Shown here: piece after piece, positions 1 through 8,201 of the stretch
Layout: the number at the start of each line of letters is the position of its first letter
Numbering within the stretch: the stretch's first letter is position 1
Program-made: the position numbers and the translations under genes
Notes under the pieces: generated by a model
The model's database searches: none
Told to the model about the DNA's origin: nothing
The model's input: only the letters and a program-made list of their open reading frames with translations
Assembly (NCBI GenBank): GCA_903875575.1
Contig: CAIQWJ010000019.1
Coordinates: 1-64,000 of the forward strand
Reading direction: 5' to 3'
DNA from: an uncultured Acidobacteriia bacterium
GTDB lineage: Bacteria; Acidobacteriota; Terriglobia; Bryobacterales; Bryobacteraceae
Length of the DNA stretch: 64,000 bases

Positions 1-64
1 TCGAATACAGACACGATCTTAGCATGAACGCGGGCGTGGAGACTGCGATAGACTAGGAATACGT

Positions 65-141
65 GCGCCCGTAGCTCAGCTGGATAGAGCGTTTGCCTCC
101 GAAGCAAAAGGTCGTGAGTTCGAATCTCGCCGGGCGCACCA
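65..141 (+). tRNA. tRNA-Arg (anticodon CCG)
   Basis: Complete cloverleaf with an encoded CCA end. The acceptor stem GCGCCCG pairs with CGGGCGC, and the anticodon loop CTCCGAA gives anticodon CCG, which reads the arginine codon CGG. The T arm contains the usual GTTCGAATC. The 3' half is repeated perfectly about 8.1 kb downstream, so this gene is the integration site of a mobile element. The copy here is intact, meaning the element restored the tRNA 3' end on insertion. Confidence 0.97.
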
Positions 142-144
142 TAT
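94..144 (+). repeat. attL: 51-bp direct repeat inside tRNA-Arg
   Basis: The 51 bases from the anticodon stem through CCA and three further bases are identical to a copy at 8202-8252. A duplicated tRNA 3' end flanking an integrase gene is the usual footprint of tyrosine-integrase insertion. The core crossover should lie within this repeat, probably in the anticodon or T-loop part. Confidence 0.93.
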
Positions 145-208
145 AAACCACTCACTCTCAAGCAATTGCACGTTCCGCGGCTAGTTTAGCATCGGTCCGC
201 AGTTTAGG

Positions 209-231
209 ACTGTGCCCGATTTTGTGCCCAC
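209..231 (+). repeat. Putative integrase arm-type site, left copy
   Basis: A 23-base sequence containing two GTGCCC hexamers separated by six bases (GTGCCCgattttGTGCCC) recurs identically at 8042-8064 near the other end of the element, and both copies are followed by a near-matching GTGCAT. The position just inside each att repeat fits arm-type integrase binding sites. The function is inferred from position and repetition only. Confidence 0.5.
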
Positions 232-397
232 CCTGTGCATTTTGCGTATTCGAGCAGAGGCCCGGAACCATTGATTGGTCAGCTTCCCGTTTGGGTGTGC
301 GGTTTTAGTCCACCCGGGGCCGTTCTCGGTATGGAACAATCATGACTGTGGCGCGATCTATGGCTAAAACCGTTGGCGGCCCGGAAGCGGAGGCTGA

Positions 398-1009
398 ATG
401 AGGCATACGTGGATTACTCTGGTGCTTCTTCTGTCATGCCCAATCATTGACGCGCAGGATTCACCACAGTACAGCGCCAAGGGCCTGTCTTTCAAACTGA
501 ACGATCTGGCAATTACGCAAGGTGTGCTCGGAGCCCAGATGACCGCGACGTTGCTGAACCAGACCGAGCACTACTGGCACGCCATGAGCGTCAATGTGAC
601 TGTCAGCGTTGAATGCGAAGGAAAGCCGAAGCGAATCAAGTTTGATGCGCTCGTCGGGACGTTGATTCCAGGAAAGAACGCGCTGTCGGCTACAAGCTTC
701 TCGCAGAAGAAGCCGTGCATGTATGCATCGACTGAAAAGGTTGAGCTGACCGCTTTAAGCCCGCTCAGCGCCCCCGAAGAACAGCTAGAGAAGGATTACG
801 CGAAAAGCCTCGAAAACGTTCGACGTGCCGAGGAAAGCCTGGCGAGACTAAAGGCGGAACAAGCTGCGGACCGAGAGAAAAAGCGGCAAGAGGCTGAGCA
901 CAAGTGCCATGAAATGTACGCCTCGATTGGGGACAAAAAAACTTCGGACCTCACCGTCACCGAAGCCGGCCTGGTTCAAGCGTGCAGATCGCTGGGAGTC
1001 TACAACTAA
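398..1009 (+). CDS. Exported coiled-coil protein of unknown function (element cargo)
   Basis: A 203-residue protein. The N-terminus (MRHTWITLVLLLSCPIIDAQ) is a typical Sec signal peptide. The middle (about residues 25-125) looks like a small beta-rich domain with two cysteines, and residues 128-170 form a highly charged helix (EEQLEKDYAKSLENVRRAE and following) predicted as coiled coil. The start is set by a GGAGG four bases before the ATG. It is the only gene between the tRNA and the integrase and is transcribed towards the integrase tail, so it is probably cargo. No family was recognised. Confidence 0.75.
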   Translation: MRHTWITLVLLLSCPIIDAQDSPQYSAKGLSFKLNDLAITQGVLGAQMTATLLNQTEHYWHAMSVNVTVSVECEGKPKRIKFDALVGTLIPGKNALSATSFSQKKPCMYASTEKVELTALSPLSAPEEQLEKDYAKSLENVRRAEESLARLKAEQAADREKKRQEAEHKCHEMYASIGDKKTSDLTVTEAGLVQACRSLGVYN

Positions 1010-1025
1010 ACAAACATGCCACGCC

Positions 1026-2210
1026 TCACGCAATCGCCAGAACTTTTGTAACCTCCGCCATCTCGGTCCGCCCGGTGACATTTTGGATTTCTTGACTGCT
1101 CCCCTGGACTGCGCGCGCCCGGGCGAAGGCTTCGCGTGCGGTGTTCAGGTTCGGATGAACGTAACGCCGTGTGGTTCCGAAATCACTGTGCCCTGCTAAA
1201 TACGCCAGTGTGTAGGGGTCCAGAATCCCCGCCCATCGGGTCAGGCATGTGTGCCGGAAGGTGTAGGGCACGAAAAGGACGATCTTCGCGAGCTTGCAAG
1301 CCTTCTCGTGTTGCCGCTTCAGCGTGGATTGTTCCAAGTGCCCGCTTGCGGTCGGAGCCGAAAAGACCCAGGGCGATTCGCCGCCCCGCCGCAGTTCCAA
1401 CACTCCGCGCGCGCGTTCCGAGAGTGGTATCTCGCGTCTCGCGTTGATCGTCTTCCCGTGCGGGACATAGATCGTATCGCCCCTGTAGTGCTCCCATCGA
1501 AGCCGCTGGCACTCTTCCGGACGTAATCCACAGTCGAGTAGGATTGAGGCCACGTCCCGCAAAAGATACGGGTCTTCTGGCTTCTGTGGAGGTTGGGCCC
1601 GCTTCGTGGCACGGACGCCATGCAGGGCCTTCTCGTAGGCTTCCAATGTGGAGGTGGCGAGATCGCCCGCCGCCTTCATGTAGGCGTTTTCCTCATCGGC
1701 TGAGAGAACTCGCTCGCGCCGTCGCTCGCCCGGTACAAGCGATATTTTCGCCGGTAGCTTCTCCACCTTGCCCCACTCCACCGCAAGATGAAAGGCACGG
1801 CGGAGAACTTGAAGCGCGCGATTGATACTGGACACTTCATACTTCGCCTGGCGTTGCCTCTCGATGAAGCTCGCAATCACTTCCGCCGGTATTTCATTGA
1901 GCTTCGCTCCCGCCAGTGCCCCATAGCCCGTAAGGTGCCCCAACTGGATTCGGTAGTACGCGAGTGTCGATGGCTTGTCTGCGAAGTTGGCTTCAACGTG
2001 CGGCAGGAATTCCAGTTTGACGAACTCTCCGAAGGTTGGGACAGGTGCCCGGTCGCGAATCCCAACCTCGCCCTTGGCAAGTTGGGTCTTACGTGCCGCT
2101 TCGATCTGCTCCGCCACGCGCTTGTTAGTCTGCTTCGTGCTCTCACGGAACTGCGCTCCGCCGAACGCGAATTTGAACCACCAGACTTTGCCGCGTTTGT
2201 AGACTGCCAT
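1026..2210 (-). CDS. Tyrosine recombinase / phage-type integrase
   Basis: A 394-residue site-specific recombinase, presumably responsible for inserting the element into tRNA-Arg. It has an N-terminal SAM-like core-binding region (about 60-150) and a C-terminal catalytic domain with Arg230 in CGLRPEE, Lys253, Arg319, His341 in LAGHSDFGTTRRY and nucleophile Tyr350. The first position of the usual HxxR box is tyrosine (Y316-T-F-R319), a substitution seen in a subset of integrases. The gene lies next to the att tRNA and points towards it. It starts five bases after the stop of a small gene, and likely forms an operon with that gene and the serine recombinase. Confidence 0.95.
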   Translation of the reverse strand: MAVYKRGKVWWFKFAFGGAQFRESTKQTNKRVAEQIEAARKTQLAKGEVGIRDRAPVPTFGEFVKLEFLPHVEANFADKPSTLAYYRIQLGHLTGYGALAGAKLNEIPAEVIASFIERQRQAKYEVSSINRALQVLRRAFHLAVEWGKVEKLPAKISLVPGERRRERVLSADEENAYMKAAGDLATSTLEAYEKALHGVRATKRAQPPQKPEDPYLLRDVASILLDCGLRPEECQRLRWEHYRGDTIYVPHGKTINARREIPLSERARGVLELRRGGESPWVFSAPTASGHLEQSTLKRQHEKACKLAKIVLFVPYTFRHTCLTRWAGILDPYTLAYLAGHSDFGTTRRYVHPNLNTAREAFARARAVQGSSQEIQNVTGRTEMAEVTKVLAIA

Positions 2211-2214
2211 GGCC

Positions 2215-2376
2215 TTACTGTCCGCCCCGTTCTTCCAGCTTCCGCAGTAATTCGGCTTGCCGATTCGCCGGGAGTTTCTCCAGTTCGGTTTTCAGTTCAG
2301 CCACCTTCCGCTCAAGCCTGGCGCGATCCCGCATGGCCGTCGCTGTGTTCTCTGTTTTGCCGGTTCGTTTTGCCAT
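2215..2376 (-). CDS. Small charged helical protein between recombinase genes
   Basis: A 53-residue ORF beginning MAKRTGKTEN, rich in Lys, Arg and Glu, with a strong amphipathic helix (DRARLERKVAELKTELEKL). It sits between the serine recombinase (25 bases upstream) and the integrase (four bases downstream), so it is likely translated in the same operon. An upstream in-frame start would overlap the recombinase; the internal Met was chosen because it avoids this overlap. It could be a recombination accessory factor, but no family was recognised. Confidence 0.55.
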   Translation of the reverse strand: MAKRTGKTENTATAMRDRARLERKVAELKTELEKLPANRQAELLRKLEERGGQ

Positions 2377-2401
2377 GTGCGGTTCGAATCTCTCCGCGCG
2401 C

Positions 2402-3073
2402 CTAAGCCGCCCGCAACGCTTCAGCAACATACTGAAACCGCCATGCCGTTCCGCGCCGCGTCGTGAAGCCTCGCCGGTTCAGTTCGTCCGCAATTCGCCG
2501 CGTGCTGAATCCATCCGCCTTCAACTCCCGCACGCGCGAAAGAATGCCCTGTTCCGCCGGGTCCGCTTCCAGATGCGTGCCATCCGCCGCCACTCGATAG
2601 CCGAAAGGCAGAGTACCCACGCGTTCGCCGTTCGCGCGCTTGTGGTGCATAGCGTCCCGCGTGCGCTCTCCGATGGCTTCGCGTTCCCACTGGCTTACTG
2701 AAACCATGATGTTGAGCACCAGACGCCCCGCCGCCGAACGTGTGTCGAGCGAATCGGCAACGCTGACAAGGGAAACGCCGCGCCGCTCGAATCGCTTCAG
2801 CAGTTCGGCAAGATCGGCAACACTCCGGGTGAGACGGTCCAGTTTCGCAATGATGACGGTATCCACCGCGCCCGCGTCCACCATGGCGAGAAGTCGCGCC
2901 ATGCCGTTTCGGTTTAAGGACTTTGCCGACTCGCCCGCGTCCATGATGACTTCCGCGAGTTCCGCGCCCTGCACTACGGCCATGGCCCGGACCTTCTCCG
3001 TTTGAGCTTCCAACGAAACGCCGAAGTCCGCTTGTTTCTCCGTGCTCACTCGGACGTAGCCAATAGCTTTCAT
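2402..3073 (-). CDS. Serine recombinase (resolvase/invertase family)
   Basis: A 223-residue protein with the resolvase N-terminal domain: GYVRVSTEKQ with nucleophile Ser10, DAGESAKS, and AKLDRLTRSVADLAELL followed by the SVSQWEREAIGERT helix. The C-terminus (about 150-220) carries a recombinase-type DNA-binding region with GFSTRRIADELNRRG as helix-turn-helix. The length is that of a small serine recombinase, not of a large integrase. It is divergent from the small basic protein gene at 3138, across a palindromic operator. A role in DNA inversion, multimer resolution or element mobility cannot be told apart from sequence. Confidence 0.92.
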   Translation of the reverse strand: MKAIGYVRVSTEKQADFGVSLEAQTEKVRAMAVVQGAELAEVIMDAGESAKSLNRNGMARLLAMVDAGAVDTVIIAKLDRLTRSVADLAELLKRFERRGVSLVSVADSLDTRSAAGRLVLNIMVSVSQWEREAIGERTRDAMHHKRANGERVGTLPFGYRVAADGTHLEADPAEQGILSRVRELKADGFSTRRIADELNRRGFTTRRGTAWRFQYVAEALRAA

Positions 3074-3088
3074 GAGTAAAGAATATCA

Positions 3089-3127
3089 TTTGTGATATCA
3101 CAAAAGCAATGGATTTGTGATATGACA
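3089..3127. promoter_or_regulatory. Palindromic operator in divergent promoter region
   Basis: The perfect 16-bp palindrome TTTGTGATATCACAAA is followed ten bases later by a second imperfect copy starting TTTGTGATAT. Both lie in the 64-bp gap between the divergent serine recombinase and the small basic protein, where they would overlap both promoters. The likely ligand is the adjacent 88-residue protein. This is inferred from symmetry and position. Confidence 0.6.
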
Positions 3128-3137
3128 TAATCAGGCA

Positions 3138-3404
3138 ATGGAACCGCCCGAAAAGCGAAGAGGACGTCCGCCCGAAGGTCTCGGCAAAAAAGGTGAACCG
3201 GATCGTATACGCGACTATCCGCGCCAACTGTTCACCATGCGCCCCGTAACGAAGGCCCGCCTCAAGGCGATTGCCGAACATGAGAACCGCTCGGAATGGC
3301 GAGTGGTTGAGGACGGCATCACCGCGTACTTCGAAGGTCTGACGGCGAAGAATCGCCAAGCCGTCGAAACTATCGCGAGAAAAGCCGCAGCCGCAAGGGG
3401 GTGA
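3138..3404 (+). CDS. Small basic protein, probable ribbon-helix-helix-like regulator
   Basis: An 88-residue protein with a disordered basic N-terminus (PEKRRGRPPEGLGKKGEPDR) reminiscent of an AT-hook-like tail. A short strand (RQLFTMRP) and two helices (VTKARLKAIAEHENRSEWRVVEDGITAYF) follow in the order expected for a ribbon-helix-helix fold. It starts 11 bases after a duplicated palindrome shared with the recombinase promoter. This suggests an autoregulatory repressor of the element's recombination operon. The fold call is a judgement from pattern, not alignment. Confidence 0.6.
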   Translation: MEPPEKRRGRPPEGLGKKGEPDRIRDYPRQLFTMRPVTKARLKAIAEHENRSEWRVVEDGITAYFEGLTAKNRQAVETIARKAAAARG

Positions 3405-3554
3405 CGCTGAAACTTTCACCCCGCTTGTCATGTAACCGTCCCGTTGTATGACACTTGTCGCCCGTTCCGCCCTCATCCTATCTTCCGTGCGCGTTCGGTG
3501 ACTGTCGCACAATGACGTGACTCGCCCGTGCCTTGTCGGAAAGTCCATCGAAGA

Positions 3555-3842
3555 TCAGATGTCATCGAAATTCACTCCGATCAGACGCTTGACGAGAATC
3601 TCGTCCTTGCCGTCCTCATCCACCAGCCGATGGTCTACGGCCCGTCGCCTGGGGTACAGGTACGGCAGCAATTCTGATGCGGCCCGCAATCGCAGTTCTG
3701 GGGCCGATGCCGCTTCGTTGGCAACGTCGATGATGACTTGAACCGGGTCGAAGCCCGCCGCCTCCAACCGATCCGCGAGTTCCAGGGTCCGCCGGTTCGG
3801 CACTCCTAGCCGCCGTCCGCCCGTTTTCCTTCGGTTTGCCAT
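3555..3842 (-). CDS. Conserved mobile-element protein, unknown function
   Basis: A 95-residue protein beginning with a basic stretch (NRRKTGGRRLGVPNRRT), then helices LELADRLEAAGFDPVQVIIDVANEA and a segment ELLPYLYPRRRAVDH. This pattern resembles small proteins found beside terminase or replication genes in phages and islands; it is not diagnostic. It lies 19 bases downstream of the 180-residue gene and probably belongs to the same leftward operon. A GAGG about a dozen bases upstream is a weak ribosome site. Confidence 0.6.
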   Translation of the reverse strand: MANRRKTGGRRLGVPNRRTLELADRLEAAGFDPVQVIIDVANEAASAPELRLRAASELLPYLYPRRRAVDHRLVDEDGKDEILVKRLIGVNFDDI

Positions 3843-3861
3843 TGTCTATTTTTCCTCTACT

Positions 3862-4404
3862 TTAGAAGCTCTGCATGACCTGTGAAAGGGGTTCTATCTG
3901 GATTTCTTGACACCGTGTTGCCTTCATATCCGCAGCCTCGTTCAGCCTCCGGTCCCTGATTCTCCACGGGTCCGCCGGGTGCCGCTCCATTTCTGAAAGC
4001 ACGCTCATGGGGACGGGTTCGCCTTCAGCGCGCCGCGCCTTGTAGTCCATGGGAACGCCCGCGCCGTCCAAATAACGGACTGGCAACTCCGCATTTCCCA
4101 GCGTGCGGAGTGCCGCGCGGATTTCCGGCCCGTCCAAGTCACTCCAGAGGCCGATGGTTGCGCCATTCTCCAGAGTCATGATGCGGACGCCCGCCCGGTT
4201 CAGAAGCCGTCGCGCTCTTCGTGCCTGCTTCGTTTCAGTCTCAATCTCGAAAGGATCGGCGGGAAAGGCACCTTCAAAACCTACAGAACCGAGTTCTGAT
4301 GGTTTTGTAGGGCCGCTGTCTGCACCTTCCGCCAAAATGCCGCCGTTCGGTTTCCAGGCCAGCCATCGGCTTCGCGCCGCCGTTTGCCTGGATATGCCGC
4401 TCAT
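3862..4404 (-). CDS. Hypothetical protein coupled to primase-like gene
   Basis: About 180 residues starting MSGISRQTAARSRW. The ATG overlaps the stop of the primase-like gene in the sequence ATGA, which fixes this start over an upstream in-frame one and implies translational coupling. The N-terminal third is a linker containing GPTKPSELGSVGFEG, and a related PTKPTEP string occurs in the upstream primase-like protein. The middle (TKQARRARRLLNRAGVRIM) is helical and basic. It may be a replication accessory protein of the element; no family was recognised. Confidence 0.6.
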   Translation of the reverse strand: MSGISRQTAARSRWLAWKPNGGILAEGADSGPTKPSELGSVGFEGAFPADPFEIETETKQARRARRLLNRAGVRIMTLENGATIGLWSDLDGPEIRAALRTLGNAELPVRYLDGAGVPMDYKARRAEGEPVPMSVLSEMERHPADPWRIRDRRLNEAADMKATRCQEIQIEPLSQVMQSF

Positions 4405-6845
4405 TCCCACACCCCCGGATTCACTTCGTACCGATTCGACGGACGCCCGCCAAAGGGTCGAGACTCGCCAGACAAGTCCCGGACCCATCTGGCATCCTCA
4501 AGGACTTCGGCCGCCTGCTTCACCGCTTCCGGTGAGTCCAGACCGCTCCACCCCTTCAGATAAACGTCCCGACAGGAGAAGAAGCCATCGGCCCCAATTT
4601 TGCGCCTCTTGATCTTGTCCGCCAGTTCGCGCGCGGCAAGTAGTTGCGGAGTCACGATGCACGAGTAGACCCGCCGCGCATGGGATTCCAGATACTCGCA
4701 CCACGCCGCCGCCCGCGTCGCGCTTGCCAATGAAACCGTATTGTCGTTGCTTCTTCCCGCCGTTTCCGAGAGATGAAACAGAAGCGCCAGGCTGGGCATA
4801 AGGCTCCGGTACTTGCTCAAGTGGGAAATGAGCGCCGGGTGAAGTTCGCCACCGCGAATCTTGCCTTCGAGTTCTTCCAGCCACGTGACGAAGAGTTCCT
4901 GTGCATCCGCATCAAAACGGAACCGCTTCGCTTCTTCCGCTTTCATCTCCACCAATGCGCGAAAGACTTCCGCGGCCTGTTGCGCCGTTGCCGGATCTGG
5001 TGCCCGGTCCACATAGGTCCAGTCCTGTGCCGTGTCCGGCCATACCAGCAATTGAAACCGCTGAATCAATCCGTCATTGCTCGGACCGTCTTCCAGCGCA
5101 TCCACCAGATATGAGCGAAGTCTTCCCGGCTGGATGCCACCTAACATGGACATGCAGCAAGCCTCAACGTGGACTGTGCCCCGCCCGATCCGGTCTATCG
5201 TGTGCCCCGTATCCCCGTTCCACGCCTGAAGACAGAATGCGCGTTCACCTTCCCGGCCCGCACGGTCCAATTGACTCAACCAGCCGGTGAGTTCGTCCCG
5301 GATTACCAGAATTCCCGCCGGGTTTTCGCTCATGGTCTGGTGGAGCGCCTCGAAGGTGGCATCATTCACGACCAACCGCCGCAACTTCGGTTCATCCGGT
5401 TCGTCTCCCGGCCTTTCCGGTGCCGCGTTTCCCTTCTTCGATGCCGCCTTGAACTGCTCCTTCCACGCCGCACGGCGAAGTTCGTGTTCCTCTTTCTCCC
5501 GCGCGTAATCATCCAGCGCCTCTTCGTGCGCCCCACGCCATTCGGTCTGAATCAGCTTCAGCGGGCAGGTAGCCGCCTGTATGACGGGTGACTTCATAAA
5601 GCCCGGTGGGGCGATGATTCCACCCCAAAGGTTCGGCACAATCACCCAGCCGGTATCGTTGGCCTTCGGCTGAATGACGGCCCGCCGGTTCACCGTACCG
5701 GCCAAACAGAGCACCATGACCACCGCCGGGTAGTCCATCGGGACTTGCATACGTTCCGCAACGTCCGCCACCAAGGGACGGAACGAATCCGGCAGCAGTT
5801 CTTCGGAGAACGCTTGCACGGGCGGAAGCTCACTTTGGATCGGTTCCGGCTTCGGCCAAACGTCCGCCGACTCGACGCCCGTCGGGTGTCGGTCCCCACC
5901 CGCCAGTCCCCAGCGTTCCCGCAACTCCGAGAGCGCCGCCGCGTCCATCGGCTTCGCCGCGTCCTCCAGTTCGCGGAATTGCTCGAAGGTGCCGCCCGCG
6001 TCTCGCCAATCGGTAACGTCACCCTTTGCCGGCAAGTCGGGAAGTTCCACTATGCGGACGGAAGCCGCCGCACCCATGAGGGCCGAAGCAACCGCCGCCG
6101 CGTGTTTCCGGCCCGGTTCGTCATTGTCGGGAAGAATGACGATATGCCGGTCCCGGAAGTAGTCCGTCCACTCGGTGTACAGGTGACTGTTACCGGACCC
6201 GCCCGGATTGCAGGATGCTACCAGCCCCCATCCTTCCAGCGTCTGAACATCCTTTTCGCCTTCGGGTAAGTAGATTACTTCCGTCTTCAGGACGTTCGGC
6301 AGACGGTACGGAACGCGCGCTACACCGTCAAGATTCCAAACGGTACCGCCGTTCCGATCAGGCCTGCATTGTCTGAAGCACTTATCGCCATCCGGCTTCC
6401 GGTAGCGGACTTGCTCGAAGAGTAGGTTTCCACTCCGATCCACGTACGGGTAGCGGGCAATCTCTCGCCCGCCACCCGCCGGGCCAGTGGGTTCTGTGGG
6501 TTTTGTAGGTGCCATACGGGTCCGTTTTCCGTTTGAGCGGATACCATGATGCCGGTATTCGGGTTCTATCCGCCCCACCAGCCGGACGATCTCAGCTCTC
6601 GCGGTTTTGAAGTCCGCCCCGGTTAAAGCCTGTTCGAGTGCGAAGATGTCCCATCCCCGTCCGCATTGGGAGTGACAGAACGCATTCCCTGTGGCAATGT
6701 TCACGGCGAAGTTATGCTCCTTCCCTTTGTGGACGGGGCATGGCCCACGCCGTTCGCCGCCGTGTGTTTGCGTCAGCTTCGGGACCCGTGCCGCGTAGTA
6801 CGTGGAGACTTCGCTTGCAGTGAAAGCGATAGCCGGATCAACCAT
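4401..6845 (-). CDS. Primase-like protein: zinc finger, TOPRIM, DUF3987 ATPase-like
   Basis: An 814-residue protein of mobile-element replication. Residues 36-61 form a CHC2-type zinc finger (C36-P-V-H39 with C57 and C61). A TOPRIM domain follows, with acidic residues in LPEGEKD (about 194-200) and ILPDNDEPG (about 237-245). The C-terminal half (from about 345) matches the DUF3987 pattern, including APPGFMKSP as a Walker-A-like loop and VIRDELTGWLSQLD. It begins immediately after the stop of the AlpA-like gene (TAG then ATG). It probably primes element DNA replication; no separate helicase is visible. Confidence 0.85.
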   Translation of the reverse strand: MVDPAIAFTASEVSTYYAARVPKLTQTHGGERRGPCPVHKGKEHNFAVNIATGNAFCHSQCGRGWDIFALEQALTGADFKTARAEIVRLVGRIEPEYRHHGIRSNGKRTRMAPTKPTEPTGPAGGGREIARYPYVDRSGNLLFEQVRYRKPDGDKCFRQCRPDRNGGTVWNLDGVARVPYRLPNVLKTEVIYLPEGEKDVQTLEGWGLVASCNPGGSGNSHLYTEWTDYFRDRHIVILPDNDEPGRKHAAAVASALMGAAASVRIVELPDLPAKGDVTDWRDAGGTFEQFRELEDAAKPMDAAALSELRERWGLAGGDRHPTGVESADVWPKPEPIQSELPPVQAFSEELLPDSFRPLVADVAERMQVPMDYPAVVMVLCLAGTVNRRAVIQPKANDTGWVIVPNLWGGIIAPPGFMKSPVIQAATCPLKLIQTEWRGAHEEALDDYAREKEEHELRRAAWKEQFKAASKKGNAAPERPGDEPDEPKLRRLVVNDATFEALHQTMSENPAGILVIRDELTGWLSQLDRAGREGERAFCLQAWNGDTGHTIDRIGRGTVHVEACCMSMLGGIQPGRLRSYLVDALEDGPSNDGLIQRFQLLVWPDTAQDWTYVDRAPDPATAQQAAEVFRALVEMKAEEAKRFRFDADAQELFVTWLEELEGKIRGGELHPALISHLSKYRSLMPSLALLFHLSETAGRSNDNTVSLASATRAAAWCEYLESHARRVYSCIVTPQLLAARELADKIKRRKIGADGFFSCRDVYLKGWSGLDSPEAVKQAAEVLEDARWVRDLSGESRPFGGRPSNRYEVNPGVWE

Positions 6846-7064
6846 CTATTTCGCCTCTGCCCGGAACTCGCTCCCGCTCGGTTGTGCCTCGATCCAAGCC
6901 GCCACATCGGAAGGCTGGTACCGAACAGCCGCCCCGATCTTTCGGAAACGGGGTGGCTGCTTGAGCAGCCTGCGTCTGCGAATTGAAGCCACCGAAAGCC
7001 CGACGATACGCGCTACGTCCCGCTCGGTTAGTAACTCTTGAAGTGAATTGTCTAATGTTGCCAT
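6846..7064 (-). CDS. AlpA/excisionase-like helix-turn-helix protein
   Basis: About 72 residues from the internal Met (MATLDNSLQELL); a longer version with a start at 7103 is possible. The segment LLTERDVARIVGLSVASIRRRR, then RFRKIGAAVRYQPSDVAAWIEAQ, is the classic MerR-like helix-turn-helix plus wing of AlpA and excisionase proteins. Such proteins direct excision or activate the integrase. It is the first gene of the leftward replication operon and abuts the primase-like gene with no gap. Confidence 0.85.
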   Translation of the reverse strand: MATLDNSLQELLTERDVARIVGLSVASIRRRRLLKQPPRFRKIGAAVRYQPSDVAAWIEAQPSGSEFRAEAK

Positions 7065-7144
7065 TCGCTTAAACCTCATTAGCGCTCGTTGCGCTAGCTT
7101 CATTTAAGAACGAATATCAGGATTGGTCACTGGAAACGTAGGGG

Positions 7145-7972
7145 CTAATGCGGGGTGGTTCGTTTCCGATTATGGCGGGGGCGTTGGTCAAGTTGAATCT
7201 TGTCCGCGATGCGCTTCAAACCTTTGCCTATCGCTGAGTTGTGGTCTGGGCCTTTCGGGTCAGGTCCGCCGACATGGAGATGGAGTTCGTCGAGCCGCCA
7301 ATGAATTTCTGAATGACTCCGGCCAGCTTGCCACATAGCCAGGCCATCGGCATACACCATTTCATCTATTTGTGGGCGCGAAGTCCATTTCTTGGCCGCT
7401 CGGACGTGTTCGTGGTACACCCGGTCACACTCAGCCCGGAACCGCGATTCGAACTGTTCCTCTGTCTCGCCTCTGGGACGGTCCCAAGGACCGACTGAAA
7501 CTCGGACCGATAGCGCATCCTGAAGCGCCTGGACCTCGGACACTCCCGTGGACACACTGTAAAACGTCGGGTCGCCTGCCGGGAATGTCACATGCATCTC
7601 GATTGGGTGATGCCATTGCAGGCATATCCGAGGGTAGTAAATCGAGTCTCGCCAGGTGCGCAACGTTTCCAGTGCCGTGTCTATTGCCCACGCGGCAGGC
7701 TCGCTACCGAACGTGAGACGGCACTTCCCAGCCCAGTCCGAGAGGGCATGAGACAGAACCGGATCGGAGTATTGGACGACACTCCAGAGATTGTAGACGG
7801 GCGACGGAGTATTTACTTCATACGATAGCAAGACGGTCTCTAGCAACTCAGCCAGAACTTCAGGGGATTCAAGGACGTAAGCTTCCAGGAAGCGTTGCCG
7901 GGCCACTTCGATCGAAACCGCGTCAGGCCGATCTTTTCGGCGAAACTGTGCCATCTCCGCCTCTTTCGCCAT
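7145..7972 (-). CDS. Hypothetical protein near the right end of the element
   Basis: About 275 residues from the ATG giving MAKEAEMAQFRR; an in-frame TTG further upstream is less likely. The protein is soluble, with several Trp and His residues (ICLQWHHPIEMHV, SEIHWRLDELHLHVGG) and a basic C-terminus. No signal peptide, membrane segment or known motif is visible. Its place beside attR, outside the replication operon, makes it a candidate cargo gene. Confidence 0.6.
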   Translation of the reverse strand: MAKEAEMAQFRRKDRPDAVSIEVARQRFLEAYVLESPEVLAELLETVLLSYEVNTPSPVYNLWSVVQYSDPVLSHALSDWAGKCRLTFGSEPAAWAIDTALETLRTWRDSIYYPRICLQWHHPIEMHVTFPAGDPTFYSVSTGVSEVQALQDALSVRVSVGPWDRPRGETEEQFESRFRAECDRVYHEHVRAAKKWTSRPQIDEMVYADGLAMWQAGRSHSEIHWRLDELHLHVGGPDPKGPDHNSAIGKGLKRIADKIQLDQRPRHNRKRTTPH

Positions 7973-8041
7973 GGTGTTGCTTGCTATCGATGAGAGCAAC
8001 TTGTCTGCCTCTCGGCGTGTTCGGCCACGCGCGACCGATTC

Positions 8042-8064
8042 ACTGTGCCCGATTTTGTGCCCAC
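8042..8064 (+). repeat. Putative integrase arm-type site, right copy
   Basis: Identical to 209-231, in the same orientation, about 140 bases inside attR. The rest of the 374-base gap from 7973 to 8346 holds no convincing ORF; apart from this repeat and attR nothing was recognised. Confidence 0.5.
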
Positions 8065-8201
8065 TCCGTGCATAGCATGGTTACGAAAGGTTGCTCAACC
8101 CCAAGGCGTCGATATCCGTAAACTATTGAAAGAATACAACATTTAGCACCAGAGCGCAATCGTGCTCAAGCCTGCTAAACTATTGATTTAACGTAAGGTG
8201 A

